DNA of 64,000 nt, taken from contig NZ_CP159403.1 of assembly GCF_040500525.1 (NCBI RefSeq), positions 1,535,001-1,599,000 on the forward strand, in the 5' to 3' direction. Source of the stretch: Azospirillum formosense. Its GTDB lineage: Bacteria; Pseudomonadota; Alphaproteobacteria; Azospirillales; Azospirillaceae. Shown piece by piece: positions 26,969-39,497 of this stretch. How positions within the stretch are numbered: the first letter of the stretch is position 1; every line of letters begins with the position of its first letter. The notes beneath the pieces were generated by a model. That model was not told where the DNA came from and ran no database searches. It was given only the letters and a program-made list of their open reading frames with translations. The translations under genes were made by a program, and so were the position numbers.

Positions 26969-27966
26969 TTCAGCAATCCCTTCTGCCAGGCGAGCAGCCG
27001 GTCGCGCGCCTTGAACAGCAGCGTGACGAGGCTGGAGCACACCAGCGCCATCACCAGCAGCGCCGCGTACATGTTGGCGTAGGCCGCCCAGCCCTGCGCC
27101 CATTGCAGGTACCAGCCGAGCCCGGCCTTGACCCCCATCATCTCCGCCACCACCAGCACCGCGAAGGAGGCGCCGAGCCCCATGAACAGGCCGACGAAGA
27201 CGTGCGGCATCGCCGCCGGCACCGCCACCTTCAGAACCAGGAAGCGCGGGGACGCGCCCAGCGTGCGGGCGATGTCGTAATAAGCCGGGTTGACGCCGGA
27301 CACCCCCGACCAGGTCAGGATGGTCACCGGCACGCCGGTCGCCAGCGCGATCAGGAAGACGCTGGCGCTCCAGCTCGACGGGAAGGCGAAGAAGGCGATG
27401 GGCAGCCACGCCGTGGCCGGCAGCGGCCCGATCAGCCGCAGCACCGGATGCACCCAGTAGCCCACCGCCCGCGACCAGCCGATGGACACCCCCGTGACGA
27501 AGCCGACGAAGGCGCCGATCCCGTAGCCGAGCAGCAGCAATTGCAGCGACGCCACGGTGCATTCCAGCAGGCGGGGCCACTCGTCCAGATAGACCTCCAG
27601 CAGCGCCTGCGGCGGCGCGAAGAAGGGACGCGGCAGCAGGTCGAGCTTGGCGGTGACCAGCTCCCAGCCGATCACGCCGAGCGCCAGCACGACCAGCCAG
27701 GGGGCGGCGGCGCGCAGCCGCTCCCCCGCCGCGCCGAACAGGCGCAGCAGCGGGACGGCGAAAGCCAGCGCGCCGCCGACCACCGCGAGCAGGCTGGCGA
27801 ACTCGCCGGTGCGCACCCATTCCTCGCCTTCCGGCCACAGGGCGGTCAGGGCGGCGGCGGCCAGCCAGGCGGCGCTGGCCGCCAGCCCGCCCAGCCACAG
27901 GCGCGGGGCGGCAGGGGAACGGTTGCGGCCCGCCACCAGCGCCCCGGCGTCATCGAGGCTGCTCAT
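26962..27966 (-). CDS. ABC transporter permease (SsuC/TauC type)
   Basis: 334 residues. The first 110 residues add two hydrophobic segments (LWLGGLAASAAWLAAAALTA, then ASLLAVVGGALAFAVPLLRL) that standard SsuC proteins lack. The rest is a usual six-span permease with the EAA-type loop YYDIARTLGASPRFLVLKVA and VAVPAAMPHVFVGL. It forms the channel of the importer encoded at 26186-29005. The gap to the binding-protein gene is one base, so the three genes form one operon. Confidence 0.9.
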   Translation of the reverse strand: MSSLDDAGALVAGRNRSPAAPRLWLGGLAASAAWLAAAALTALWPEGEEWVRTGEFASLLAVVGGALAFAVPLLRLFGAAGERLRAAAPWLVVLALGVIGWELVTAKLDLLPRPFFAPPQALLEVYLDEWPRLLECTVASLQLLLLGYGIGAFVGFVTGVSIGWSRAVGYWVHPVLRLIGPLPATAWLPIAFFAFPSSWSASVFLIALATGVPVTILTWSGVSGVNPAYYDIARTLGASPRFLVLKVAVPAAMPHVFVGLFMGLGASFAVLVVAEMMGVKAGLGWYLQWAQGWAAYANMYAALLVMALVCSSLVTLLFKARDRLLAWQKGLLKW

Positions 27967-27967
27967 C

Positions 27968-29005
27968 TCAGCCCAGCACGTCGGCGTAGACGCGGTCGGC
28001 GAACTTCGCCGCGTCGGTGCCCGGCTTGAAGACCTGCACCCCCTTCAGCTCCTCCGCGTAGAGCGCGATCTCGCGCTTGATGTCGGCGCCCACCGGGTTG
28101 TGGTCGTGCGTCTGGCTGGACAGCTGGGCGGCGAGGTCCTCGATGCTGCTCTTCGGCGAATATTGCTGGTAGACCTTGGCGGCCTCCACCGGGTTGGCGG
28201 CGGCGTAGTGCTGCGCCTCGAACACGGCGCGGGTCACCGCGGCGGCGGCGGCCTTGTCCTCGCGCAGCAGGCTGCCGCGCGCGCCGAGAACGCAGCAGAC
28301 GCGGTTGGCGAACTCGCCCGACAGGTTGGTCGAGATCTCCACCAGAGTGCCGGACTTCAGGAAATTGTAGGTCACCGGGTCCCAGTGGGCGACGGCCTGT
28401 GCCTCGCCCTTGTCGACCGCGATGGCCAGCAGGTCGCCGGGGAAGACGCGCCATTCCACGTCCCGGTTCGGGTCGATGCCCTGCTTGGCGAGCTGGATGG
28501 AGAACAAATGCTTGGCCGGGCTGGACAGGTCGCTGATCGCCACCGTCTTGCCCTTCAGCCCGGCAAGGCTAGTGATCCCGCCGTTCTTGGCGGCCAGCAG
28601 GCGCATGCAGCCGCCATGCACGCCGGCGATGATGCGCACGTCGAAGCCCTGCTCCAGCGGCTTCAGCCAGCGCAGCGCCATGCCGTGGCCGATGTCCGCC
28701 TTGCCGGTGGCCAGCGCCTCCAGGAGCTGCTCCGTCGTGCCGGCGAAGTTGACGAACTCCACGTCCAGCCCGTGCTTCTCGAAGAAGCCGTTGTGCTTGG
28801 CCACCGCCACCGGGGCGCCGCACACCGCGCCGGTGTTCCAGGCGAGCTTCAGCGGCTTCAGCGCGGCGGGCGTCGGGGCGGCGACCAGCCGGGACGCCAC
28901 GCCCGCGAAGGGCAGCGCCACCGCGCCCGCCGCCGCCGCCTTCAGCAGCCGGCGCCGCGAGGGCGCCAGAGTCGAAATCCCCGAACCGTTCCGATGCGTG
29001 CTCAT
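27968..29005 (-). CDS. ABC transporter substrate-binding protein (SsuA/NrtA family), Tat-type signal
   Basis: 345 residues. The N-terminus holds a twin-arginine-like signal SRRRLLKAAAAGAVALP, so export via Tat is likely. The mature part begins PLKLAWNTGAVCGAPVAVAK, followed by NGFFEKHGLDVEFVNFAGTT and ALATGKADIGHGMALRWLKP, all standard for the SsuA/TauA/NrtA group. The ligand cannot be deduced. Upstream at 29029-29079 is an inverted repeat that may be an operator. Confidence 0.9.
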   Translation of the reverse strand: MSTHRNGSGISTLAPSRRRLLKAAAAGAVALPFAGVASRLVAAPTPAALKPLKLAWNTGAVCGAPVAVAKHNGFFEKHGLDVEFVNFAGTTEQLLEALATGKADIGHGMALRWLKPLEQGFDVRIIAGVHGGCMRLLAAKNGGITSLAGLKGKTVAISDLSSPAKHLFSIQLAKQGIDPNRDVEWRVFPGDLLAIAVDKGEAQAVAHWDPVTYNFLKSGTLVEISTNLSGEFANRVCCVLGARGSLLREDKAAAAAVTRAVFEAQHYAAANPVEAAKVYQQYSPKSSIEDLAAQLSSQTHDHNPVGADIKREIALYAEELKGVQVFKPGTDAAKFADRVYADVLG

Positions 29006-29028
29006 GGTCGTCGTCCTTCGATCGGTGC

Positions 29029-29079
29029 GTATTCACTTACTGTATATGTGAATACATGTTTTTCATGGACTATATTCAC
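29029..29079 (-). promoter_or_regulatory. Operator-like inverted repeat with a third half-site
   Basis: GTATTCAC (29029-29036) and GTGAATAC (29048-29055) form perfect 8-bp arms around 11 bases. TATTCAC recurs at 29073-29079. It is AT-rich against a GC-rich background and lies 24 bases upstream of the importer operon and 60-110 bases upstream of the divergent monooxygenase gene, so it could control both. Confidence 0.5.
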
Positions 29080-29137
29080 CAGCCAAGTTCCATAATGTCA
29101 ATCCATGAAGTAGAGAATTAACGCACGGAGGGTTCCC

Positions 29138-29449
29138 ATGATCACCGCCATCGTCCGCTACCGCCTGCCCGCCGCGATCGGACGGGAGGAATGCCGGGCG
29201 CATTTCCTGTCGATCGCGCCGGGCTTCGGCGACGTGCCCGGCCTGATCCGCAAGCAGTTCATCTGGAGCGGGACCGGCACCGCCGGGGGCGTCTACCAAT
29301 GGGAAAGGCGGGAGGACGCCCAGCGCTTCTACCAGGGGCCATGGCTGGACGGCATTCGGCGGCGCTACGGCACCGATCCGGAGATCGAGTATTTCGAGAC
29401 CGTCGCGGTGACCGACAATCCGGGCGGGGTGGTGCTGGTGCCGGAGTGA
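29138..29449 (+). CDS. YdhR-like monooxygenase-fold protein
   Basis: 103 residues, single ferredoxin-like (ABM/YdhR) domain: VRYRLPAAIGREECRAHF, then FGDVPGLIRKQFIWSG, GGVYQWERREDAQRFYQGPW and EIEYFETVAVTDN. Members of this small dimeric fold oxidise or bind aromatic compounds, though many have no known substrate. Good ribosome-binding site GGAGGG before ATG. Divergent from the importer operon, with a shared operator-like repeat between them, so the imported compound may be its substrate. This is inference. Confidence 0.8.
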   Translation: MITAIVRYRLPAAIGREECRAHFLSIAPGFGDVPGLIRKQFIWSGTGTAGGVYQWERREDAQRFYQGPWLDGIRRRYGTDPEIEYFETVAVTDNPGGVVLVPE

Positions 29450-30660
29450 GGGGGCAGATTTCGCCTACAAATCCGGCGGGGTGCGGGCCGGCAGGTGCAG
29501 CGTCGCCAGGGTGCCGCCCCCGCTGCGCGAGGCGATGGTGAAGGTCCCACCCAGCCGGTCCGACGCCAGATTGTCCACGATGTTCAGGCCGAGCCCGACC
29601 GAACCGGTGCCGCGGCGGGTGGTGAAAAAGGGCTCCAGGATGCGCCCGGCGGCCCCCTCCGCGATGCCGGCGCCGTCGTCGGCAACGGTCAGCAGGACCG
29701 TCTCCGGCCCCGACGCCGCGGCCCCGACCGTCACCAGCCCGTGCCGTCCCGCCGGAAAGGCGTGCTCCAGCGCGTTGCGGACGAGCTGCTCCAGAATCGC
29801 GGACAGGATCGCCGGGTTGCTGACCATGCGCAGGTCGGGGGCGCAATCCACCGCCATGCGGTGCCCCAGGGGCTCCCATTGCGGGCGCAGGCTCTCCGTC
29901 ACCTGCTCCAGGAAGGCCCTCAGCGCGATGGTCTGGCGCAGCCCGCCATGGTCCGCCGCCACCCCCTTGAAGCAGCGCACGATCTCCCCGGCGCGGGCGA
30001 TGGTGCCGGACAGCAGGGCGGCCAGCTCCCCGGCGCTCGCCAGGAAGCGCTCCAGCTCGGCGCGGCGGAGCTGGTTGGCGGCCAGCCGCTCCGTCATCGC
30101 GGCGACCCGGTCGCCGAGGTGGGACGCGCTGCCCAGCGCCACGCCGATGGGCGTGTTGATCTCGTGGGCCACGCCGGCGACCATCTGGCGCAGCGCCGCC
30201 ATCTTCTCGCGCTGGGCCTGGGCCAGCTTGCGCGTGCGCTCGCGGACCAGCGCCTCCAGATGCTCGTTCTCGTCCTTCAGGCTGCGGTTGGCCCGGCGCA
30301 GCGACAGGTGGGTGGCGACGCGGGCGCGCACGATGGCCGGGCTGAAGGGCTTGGTCACGTAATCGACGGCCCCGGTCTCCAGCCCGAAGGCTTCCTCCTC
30401 CGAGCTGGACAGCGAGGTGATGAAGATCACCGGGACGTCGGCGGTGGCCGGGTCGGTCTTCAGCAGCCGGCACACCGCGTAGCCGTCGAGACCCGGCATC
30501 ATCACGTCGAGCAGCACCAGCTCCGGCGGGTCGGCGGAGGCCAGCTCCAGCGCGCGGCGGCCGGAGGTCGCGAAGCGCACCTCGTGCCGGTCCTCCAGCA
30601 CGCTGGCGAGCGCCCGGATGTTGGCCGTGTCGTCATCGACGATCAGTATGTGACCACCGC

Positions 30661-33716
<3,056 letters not shown>

Positions 33717-33717
<1 letters not shown>

Positions 33718-35234
33718 CAACGCGCGGTGATGCGGCCGTCGATGCGGGGCGACACCGTTCCCCGGTCGGTCAGGTGCTGGGCCATGATCTCCCACAGCAG
33801 CTTCCCGCCGGCTCCCGAGGAGGAGGAGGCGACCGGCGACTTCAGCATGCCGTAGCCGTCGCCGCCCTGGGCCAGATAGTTGGGCAGGGCCACCGAGTAG
33901 CTGGCGTCCGGGTCGAGCGGCTTGCCGCCCACCGTGACGGAGACGACGCGGCTGCCCGCCGGCTGCGTCAGGTCGTAGACCACCGCCATGTTGGACGGGT
34001 GGAGGAAGCTGCCCTTCTGGTTGTCCACCCCGGCGGCGCTGACCTCCAGCGCCTCGCGCAGGGCCTTGCCGGTCAGCGGGACGGCGATGATGGTGTCGCG
34101 GAAGGGCAGTTCGCGCTGGATGTCGCGGCGGGTCAGCACGGTCCCCGCCTCGTACTGGCGGTTGCCGCGGATGTTGCCGCCGTTGATGAAGGCCACGTCG
34201 GTGTTGAAGTGGCCGCGCATGGCGTCGGCGATCAGCGAGGCGAAGGCGTTCTCGCCGGTGCGCACGGCGGCGCGGCGGGTGTCGAGCGGGGTCGCCGTCG
34301 TCCCGATGTTGATGTCCAGCAGCTCCGACAGCCGGGCCAGATAGACGCCGACCCGCTTTTCCATCGCCGGGTCCGGCGGCAGCCCGGCCAGCGGCACGAT
34401 GTCGGCCCCGGCCAGCGCGGGCGGCGCCTTGCCGTCGCCGTCCAGCCGCAGGACGAAGGCCGACCCCTTCACGTTGACGTGGACGCCGAAGACTTTTCCC
34501 TTGTCGGCCTCCAGCACGTCCTTGCCGGTGGCGGAGAGCTGGAGCAGCGCGTCGATGGCGGGCTCGCCGCGCAGCGCCTCCACCGCCTCCGGGGCGTTGT
34601 CCAGGATGGCGACCACATAGTTCGCGCCTTGGGCGCGCAGCGCGCGGGCCTCCGCGGCGATCGTGGCGGGTGGGCGCACCTCGATGTCCGGCACGATGTA
34701 CTGGACGGTCAGTTCGGGCGAGATCGCCGACACCACGCCGATCTTTCCCACCGGCGTGTCGAGCAGAGCCGACGGCTCCAGCCCCTCCATCACCTTGCCG
34801 GTGTTGCGGTCGATGGTGGTGGCGCTGACGAAGGGGAAGCGCGCCTCGTAGCTGCGCAGGGTCAGCTCGTCCTTGCCGAAGCCGAGGTCGCGCTTGGTCA
34901 CCGCCATCAGGTCGGGCTGCAGCTCGTTCAGCAGGTCGATCATGTGGGCGCCGCGATCGAAGGTCGACAGGACGCCCGCGGTCAGCGACGCGCCGCCGTG
35001 CAGGAACAGGGTGTTGCCCTCCCCCCGCTTGGCGCGCAGCAGCGTGGCGAGGTTGGCGAGCCCGCCCTCGCCCTCCACCGGCTCGATGTCGGCCATCGTC
35101 GAGGTGAAGACGATCGACAGCTCCGCCGCCGACGCGGCCGGCGCGACGGCGCCGAGGGCCGCGACGGCGCAGGCGGCCAGGACGGCACGCCAGCCGGAAA
35201 AACACCCCACCCCACCACTGCCGCGATTCGGCAT
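33717..35234 (-). CDS. Periplasmic 5'-nucleotidase-like protein without catalytic metal ligands
   Basis: 505 residues with signal peptide 1-36 and a GGAGG ribosome-binding site. The C-terminal domain is a good 5'-nucleotidase substrate-binding domain (GENAFASLIADAMR, VAFINGGNIRG, LPFRDTIIAVPLTGKAL, YSVALPNYLAQGGDGYG). The N-terminal metallophosphatase domain has lost its signatures: the usual TNDxHG is FTSTMADIEP (43-52), the GGD is HGGAS (79-83), and GNHEFD is TKRDLG (113-118); no GHSH motif is present. It is probably not an enzyme but a nucleotide or nucleoside sensing protein for the coupled kinase; that role is inference. Confidence 0.85.
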
Positions 35235-35378
35235 GGTCGCCCCCTCCTGCCATCCCTGTTCCTTCAGGATGGTTCTTCCCGTATTCCGGCGGGGGAGTTC
35301 AAGGCATATCCTCGCATGCCGGGGAACATTCCGGTGACAAAATCCCCGATCGCAACAGGGACATGGGGACCGGCCGGA

Positions 35379-35705
35379 TCAGGCCGCCTCGTCCTGCCAG
35401 GGGTAGGCCAGCGGAACCTCGCGGAAGGCGAAGCGGTCGAGGTGGCGCTCCAGCGCGCCCTTGAGGGCGGTCAGATGCTCGGCGGAACTGGCGTCCAGCC
35501 GGCAGTCCAGCGCGTCCGGCCGGGCCTGGAGCGTCAGGGTGGCGTCGCCCGGCCAATCGGCGCCGCGGGCGTCGCGCGGAAAGACGACGCTCCCCGCCTC
35601 CGGCGTGTACTCCACCGTCAGATTGTGCGCCCAGTGCTTGCAGAGCTGCTGGAGATAGCGGCTGCCGTTCGGGGTCGGGACGCGGACGCTGCTGGCGTGT
35701 CTCAT
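35379..35705 (-). CDS. DUF2218 family protein
   Basis: 108 residues, start MRHASSVRVPTPNGSRYLQQ with AAGGAT before the ATG. Typical blocks are CKHWAHN and EAGSVVFPRD with a final LERHLDRFAFRE. DUF2218 domains often sit beside or are fused to siderophore-interacting (ferric reductase) proteins, so an iron-assimilation role is likely. No membrane segment. Next to the YqjI-like repressor gene and facing the siderophore importer, which fits that role. Confidence 0.85.
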   Translation of the reverse strand: MRHASSVRVPTPNGSRYLQQLCKHWAHNLTVEYTPEAGSVVFPRDARGADWPGDATLTLQARPDALDCRLDASSAEHLTALKGALERHLDRFAFREVPLAYPWQDEAA

Positions 35706-35733
35706 GATGATCCTTCTGTCTGGCAACGGTGAC

Positions 35734-36366
35734 TCAGGGAAGACGTTCGATGCGCTGGGCCGCCTCGTCGATGATCGAGACGGCGGCGTGCACCGTGTCC
35801 GCATCGACGCCCTCGCGCCCCAGCCGGTGCATCAGCACGGCCTTCAGATTCTCCATGGCGCGGCGGATCGGGGCGCCGTCGGTGTGCTCGCGCCGGGTCG
35901 CCAGGGCGGCGAGGCGGGTGAACAGCGCCGCGACGGTGTCCGCGTCCTGGGCGAGCTGGGCGGTGCCGTCCGGGGTCACGGCGAAGGGCTTGCGCGCGCC
36001 CTCGGCGTCGGCCTTGGCGATGTGGCCCATCTCCTCCAGCAGCGACAGGGTCGGGTAGATCACGCCGGGGCTCGGCACATAGCCGCCGCCGGTCAGCTCC
36101 TCGACGGCGCGGATCAGGTCGTAGCCGTGCCGCGGCTCGTCGGCGATCAGCTTCAGAAGGACCAGCCGCAGTTCCGACGCCTCGAAGACGCCGCGGCGGC
36201 CGCCGCGGCCGCCGCGGCGCTCGTGGCCCCAGCCGCCCTCCGCGGCGTGACGGCCGGCGCCATGACGGGGACCTTCACCATGAGGGCCGCCATGGGGCCC
36301 ATCGCCGCGCGGGCCGGGATGATGGCGGCGCATCCGGCCGCAGAAGGGAGTCGGGAAAAACCTCAT
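35734..36366 (-). CDS. PadR-family metal-responsive repressor (YqjI/NfeR-like)
   Basis: 210 residues. The N-terminal 55 residues are rich in His and Gly with a single Cys (FCGRMRRHHPGPRGDGPHGG), as in E. coli YqjI/NfeR, where this tail senses nickel or iron. Then a PadR winged helix (ELRLVLLKLIADEPRHGYDL, then GYVPSPGVIYPTLSLLEEMG) and a C-terminal helical dimerisation region (FKAVLMHRLG-like: ENLKAVLMHRLGREG). E. coli YqjI represses the ferric reductase YqjH. Here the downstream DUF2218 gene and the divergent siderophore importer are likely targets. A palindrome lies just upstream. Confidence 0.88.
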   Translation of the reverse strand: MRFFPTPFCGRMRRHHPGPRGDGPHGGPHGEGPRHGAGRHAAEGGWGHERRGGRGGRRGVFEASELRLVLLKLIADEPRHGYDLIRAVEELTGGGYVPSPGVIYPTLSLLEEMGHIAKADAEGARKPFAVTPDGTAQLAQDADTVAALFTRLAALATRREHTDGAPIRRAMENLKAVLMHRLGREGVDADTVHAAVSIIDEAAQRIERLP

Positions 36367-36388
36367 GACGGTGGCCCCACTGTGTTTC

Positions 36389-36414
36389 GATCGATCTAAG
36401 ATATATCGTGATCT
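36389..36414 (-). promoter_or_regulatory. Candidate PadR operator
   Basis: An AT-rich palindromic patch centred on GATATATC (36400-36407), flanked by GATC on both sides, 20-50 bases upstream of the YqjI-like gene. An autoregulatory operator for that repressor is plausible. Confidence 0.45.
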
Positions 36415-36503
36415 ATCGGGAAACAAGAGCCCAGGACGCTAAACTCTTCGCCCCTCCCAGAAGAGGAACCGCAGCAATCCCGAGCCACGCCCGGGAAGCA
36501 TAC

Positions 36504-36524
36504 TGCGAATGCGAGCGATTCGCA
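36504..36524 (+). promoter_or_regulatory. Candidate Fur/Irr iron box
   Basis: Perfect inverted repeat TGCGAAT-GCGAGCG-ATTCGCA, also fitting the Fur half-site spacing (AATG and CATT), 84 bases upstream of the siderophore-binding protein gene. Confidence 0.6.
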
Positions 36525-36607
36525 TTGACGATCCGCGGCAATCCGGACCACAGTGCGCCCGCCCTTCCGGCATAGGCCGTCCCGGCGAAGTTGAAGGAGA
36601 TTCAAGG

Positions 36608-37537
36608 ATGAAGCTGACCCGACGCCACGCCCTCGCCATGACCGCCGCCGTGGTCGGCCTGGCCGCCCTGGCGCCCATCCCAGGTTACGCCCAGGACATG
36701 ACGGTGCGGCACGCGCAGGGCGAGACCCGGCTTCCCGCCAAGCTCGACCCCGTCCTGGTCTTCGACATGACCTCACTGGACACGCTGGACGCGCTGGGCG
36801 TCGCGATCGCCGGGGTGCCCACCGGGCTGAAGCCGAAGCATCTCGCCAAGTATGACGGGCCGTCCTACGCGAAGATCGGCACGCTGTTCGAGCCGGACTA
36901 CGAGGCGGTGAACGCCGCCGAGCCCGGCCTGATCATCGCCGGGGGCCGCTCCGCCCCGAAATACGCCGAGCTGTCGCGCATCGCGCCGACGCTCGACATG
37001 ACGACCGACCAGAACGACTTCCTGAACAGCGCCATCGCCAACGCCGAGACGCTGGGCCGCGTCTTCGGCAAGACCGCGCTGGTCAAGCAGAAGGTGGACC
37101 GGCTGCGCGCCTCCATCGCCGAGCTGAAGGCGGTGGCGGGCAACGCCGGCAAGGGCCTGCTGATCCTGACCACCGGCGGCAAGATGAGCGCCTACGGGCC
37201 GGGATCGCGCTTCGGCATCCTGCACTCGGAATTCGGCGTCCAGCCGGCCGCCCCCGACCTGAAGGTCGCCAACCACGGGCAGGCCATCTCCTTCGAATTC
37301 ATCCTGGAGACCAACCCGGACTGGCTGTTCGTGATCGACCGCGACGCCGCCATCGGGCAGGACGGCACCCCGGCCCGACGGTTCCTCGACAACGACATCG
37401 TCCGCCGCACCACCGCCTGGCGGAAGAACCAGGTCGTCTATCTGGACGGCGGCAACTGGTACCTCGTCGGCGGCGGGCTGCAGGCGCTCCAGCAGGACGT
37501 GGACAATCTCCTGGCGGCGCTGTCCAGGAAGTCCTGA
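36608..37537 (+). CDS. Ferric-siderophore ABC transporter substrate-binding protein (FatB/YclQ/CeuE-like)
   Basis: 309 residues with a signal peptide 1-28 (MKLTRRHALAMTAAVVGLAA... ending GYA) and a strong GAAGGAG site. Type III binding protein: VLVFDMTSLDTLDALGV, then AGVPTGLKPKHLAKY, LIIAGGRSAPKYAELSRIA and FEFILETNPDWLFVIDRDAA, characteristic of the FatB/CeuE group that binds catecholate ferric siderophores. First of four importer genes and preceded by an iron-box palindrome. Confidence 0.9.
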   Translation: MKLTRRHALAMTAAVVGLAALAPIPGYAQDMTVRHAQGETRLPAKLDPVLVFDMTSLDTLDALGVAIAGVPTGLKPKHLAKYDGPSYAKIGTLFEPDYEAVNAAEPGLIIAGGRSAPKYAELSRIAPTLDMTTDQNDFLNSAIANAETLGRVFGKTALVKQKVDRLRASIAELKAVAGNAGKGLLILTTGGKMSAYGPGSRFGILHSEFGVQPAAPDLKVANHGQAISFEFILETNPDWLFVIDRDAAIGQDGTPARRFLDNDIVRRTTAWRKNQVVYLDGGNWYLVGGGLQALQQDVDNLLAALSRKS

Positions 37538-37540
37538 CCC

Positions 37541-38524
37541 GTGAAGCCCCTCCCGCTCGCCGCACGGGCCACAGTGCCGCTGGCCACGCTGGGCATCGGC
37601 CTGCTGGCCATCTGGAGCCTGTTCGTCGGCGCCAGCGACGTCGGCCTCGCGACTCTGTTCGGCGACGCTCCGGGGCAGGCCGCGCAGGTCCTGCTGGTCA
37701 GCCGCCTGCCCCGGACGCTGGCGCTGATCCTGGCCGGCGCCGCCATGGCGGTGTCGGGGCTGCTCCTGCAGATGCTGGTGCGCAACCGCTTCGTGGAGCC
37801 CTCCACCGCCGGGACCGCGGAGTCGGCCATCTTCGGCATGATGATGGTCTCGCTGTTGGCCCCGGAGATGCCGGTGCTCGGACGGATGGCCGTCGCCAGC
37901 CTGTGCGCTCTGGCCGGGACGGGGCTGTTCCTGGCGATCCTGCGGCAGGTGCCGCTGCGCTCGCCGCTGGTCGTGCCGCTGGTCGGCATCATGCTGGGCG
38001 GGGTCATCACGGCGATGACCGACTTCATCGCCTACCGCCGGGACCTGATCCAGTCGGTGCGCGGCTGGGAGATGGGGGACTTCTCCGCCATCCTGCTCGG
38101 CCGCTACGAGCTGCTGTGGCTGAGCGCCGCCCTGACCGTCGTCGCCTATCTGGCGGCCGACCGCTTCACCGTCGCCGGGATGGGGCGGGACGTCGCCACC
38201 AACCTGGGCATCGACCACCGCAAGGTGATGGCGCTGGGGCTGGTCATCGTGTCGATGACCACCGCGGCGGTGATCGCGACCTGCGGCATGATCCCCTTCC
38301 TGGGGCTGATCGTCCCCAACGTCGTCAGCCTCGTCCGCGGCGACAACATGCGCGGGTCCCTGCCCTGGGTCGCGCTGATGGGGGCCGGGCTGGTGCTGGC
38401 CTGCGACATCGCCGGGCGGCTGGTCATCCACCCCTACGAGATCCCGATCGGGACGATGATGGGGGTGATCGGCAGCGCCCTGTTCCTCTATCTCCTGCTG
38501 CGGAGGAGCGGCCATGCCGGCTGA
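37541..38524 (+). CDS. Ferric-siderophore ABC transporter permease 1 (FecCD family)
   Basis: 327 residues starting with GTG (MKPLPLAARATVPLATLGIG), four bases after the binding-protein stop. About nine membrane segments; family marks are RLPRTLALILAGAAMAVSGL, QMLVRNRFVEPSTAGTAES and GMIPFLGLIVPNVVSLVRG. It overlaps the second permease by 11 bases. Typical for YclN/CeuB/FatD, where two different permeases form a heterodimer. Confidence 0.9.
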   Translation: MKPLPLAARATVPLATLGIGLLAIWSLFVGASDVGLATLFGDAPGQAAQVLLVSRLPRTLALILAGAAMAVSGLLLQMLVRNRFVEPSTAGTAESAIFGMMMVSLLAPEMPVLGRMAVASLCALAGTGLFLAILRQVPLRSPLVVPLVGIMLGGVITAMTDFIAYRRDLIQSVRGWEMGDFSAILLGRYELLWLSAALTVVAYLAADRFTVAGMGRDVATNLGIDHRKVMALGLVIVSMTTAAVIATCGMIPFLGLIVPNVVSLVRGDNMRGSLPWVALMGAGLVLACDIAGRLVIHPYEIPIGTMMGVIGSALFLYLLLRRSGHAG

Positions 38525-39497
38525 CCGCCGCGTCCTCTCGCCGATGGTCGTCCTGGGCGGCCTGTCGGCGCTGACCCTGCTGTCGATCGCCCTGTTCATG
38601 ACGCTGGGCGCGCGGGGCAAGTGGGACTTCATCCTGGCCTTCCGCGGCACCAAGGTCGCGGCGATGGTGCTGGTCGGCTACGCCGTCGCCGTGTCGACCG
38701 TCCTGTTCCAGACGATCACCAACAACCGCATCCTCACCCCGTCGGTGATGGGCTTCGACCATCTCTTCCGGCTGATCCAGACGGCGCTGGTCTTCCAGTT
38801 CGGCAGCGGGCTGGTGGCGTCGCTCGACCCCCGCCTGCGCTTCGGCGTGGAGGTGGCGTCGATGGTCGTCTTCTCCGGCCTGCTCTACTGGTGGCTGTTC
38901 AACGGGGCGGGACGGGGCGACAACCGGCGCAGCCTCCATCTGCTGCTTCTCGTCGGCATCGTGTTCGGCGTGCTGTTCCGCAGCGTGACCAACTTCCTCC
39001 AGCGCGTCATCGACCCCAACGCCTTCCTGACCGTGCAGGACCGGCTGTTCGCCAACTTCAACCGGGTGGACGTCGAGCTTCTGGCCGTCTCGGCGCTGGT
39101 CGTGCTGGCGGTGTCCCTGGCCGGCTGGCGGTGGATGCGCACCTACGACGTGCTGGCGCTGGGGCGCGACGCCGCGATCAACCTCGGCGTGGACCACCGG
39201 CGCGCGGTGATGGGTGTGCTGGTGATGGTCTCGATCCTGGTGTCGGTGTCCACGGCGCTGGTCGGGCCGGTGACCTTCTTTGGGCTGCTGGTCGCCAACC
39301 TCGCCTATCTGGTGATCCGCTCGCACCGGCACGCGCTGATCCTGCCGGCCGCGGTGCTGCTCGCCGTGCTGACGCTGGTCGCCGGCCAGCTCGTGCTGGA
39401 GCGGGTGTTCGGCTACAACGCCGCGCTCAGCATCGTCATCGAGTTCGTGGGCGGTCTCGCCTTCCTGTTCATCCTGGTGCGGGGTTCGGCCCGATGA
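38514..39497 (+). CDS. Ferric-siderophore ABC transporter permease 2 (FecCD family)
   Basis: 327 residues (MPADRRVLSPMVVLGGLSAL). FecCD landmarks: GTKVAAMVLVGYAVAVSTVL, FQTITNNRILTPSVMGFDHL and VTFFGLLVANLAYLVIRS. Second half of the permease heterodimer (YclO/CeuC/FatC-like). Overlaps the first permease and, by four bases (ATGA), the ATPase gene. Confidence 0.9.
   Translation: MPADRRVLSPMVVLGGLSALTLLSIALFMTLGARGKWDFILAFRGTKVAAMVLVGYAVAVSTVLFQTITNNRILTPSVMGFDHLFRLIQTALVFQFGSGLVASLDPRLRFGVEVASMVVFSGLLYWWLFNGAGRGDNRRSLHLLLLVGIVFGVLFRSVTNFLQRVIDPNAFLTVQDRLFANFNRVDVELLAVSALVVLAVSLAGWRWMRTYDVLALGRDAAINLGVDHRRAVMGVLVMVSILVSVSTALVGPVTFFGLLVANLAYLVIRSHRHALILPAAVLLAVLTLVAGQLVLERVFGYNAALSIVIEFVGGLAFLFILVRGSAR

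Noticed and set aside
26186..27898. An apparent single ORF joining ATPase and permease
   Set aside because: The first 310 codons are the shadow of the permease in another frame; the ATPase begins at 26968.
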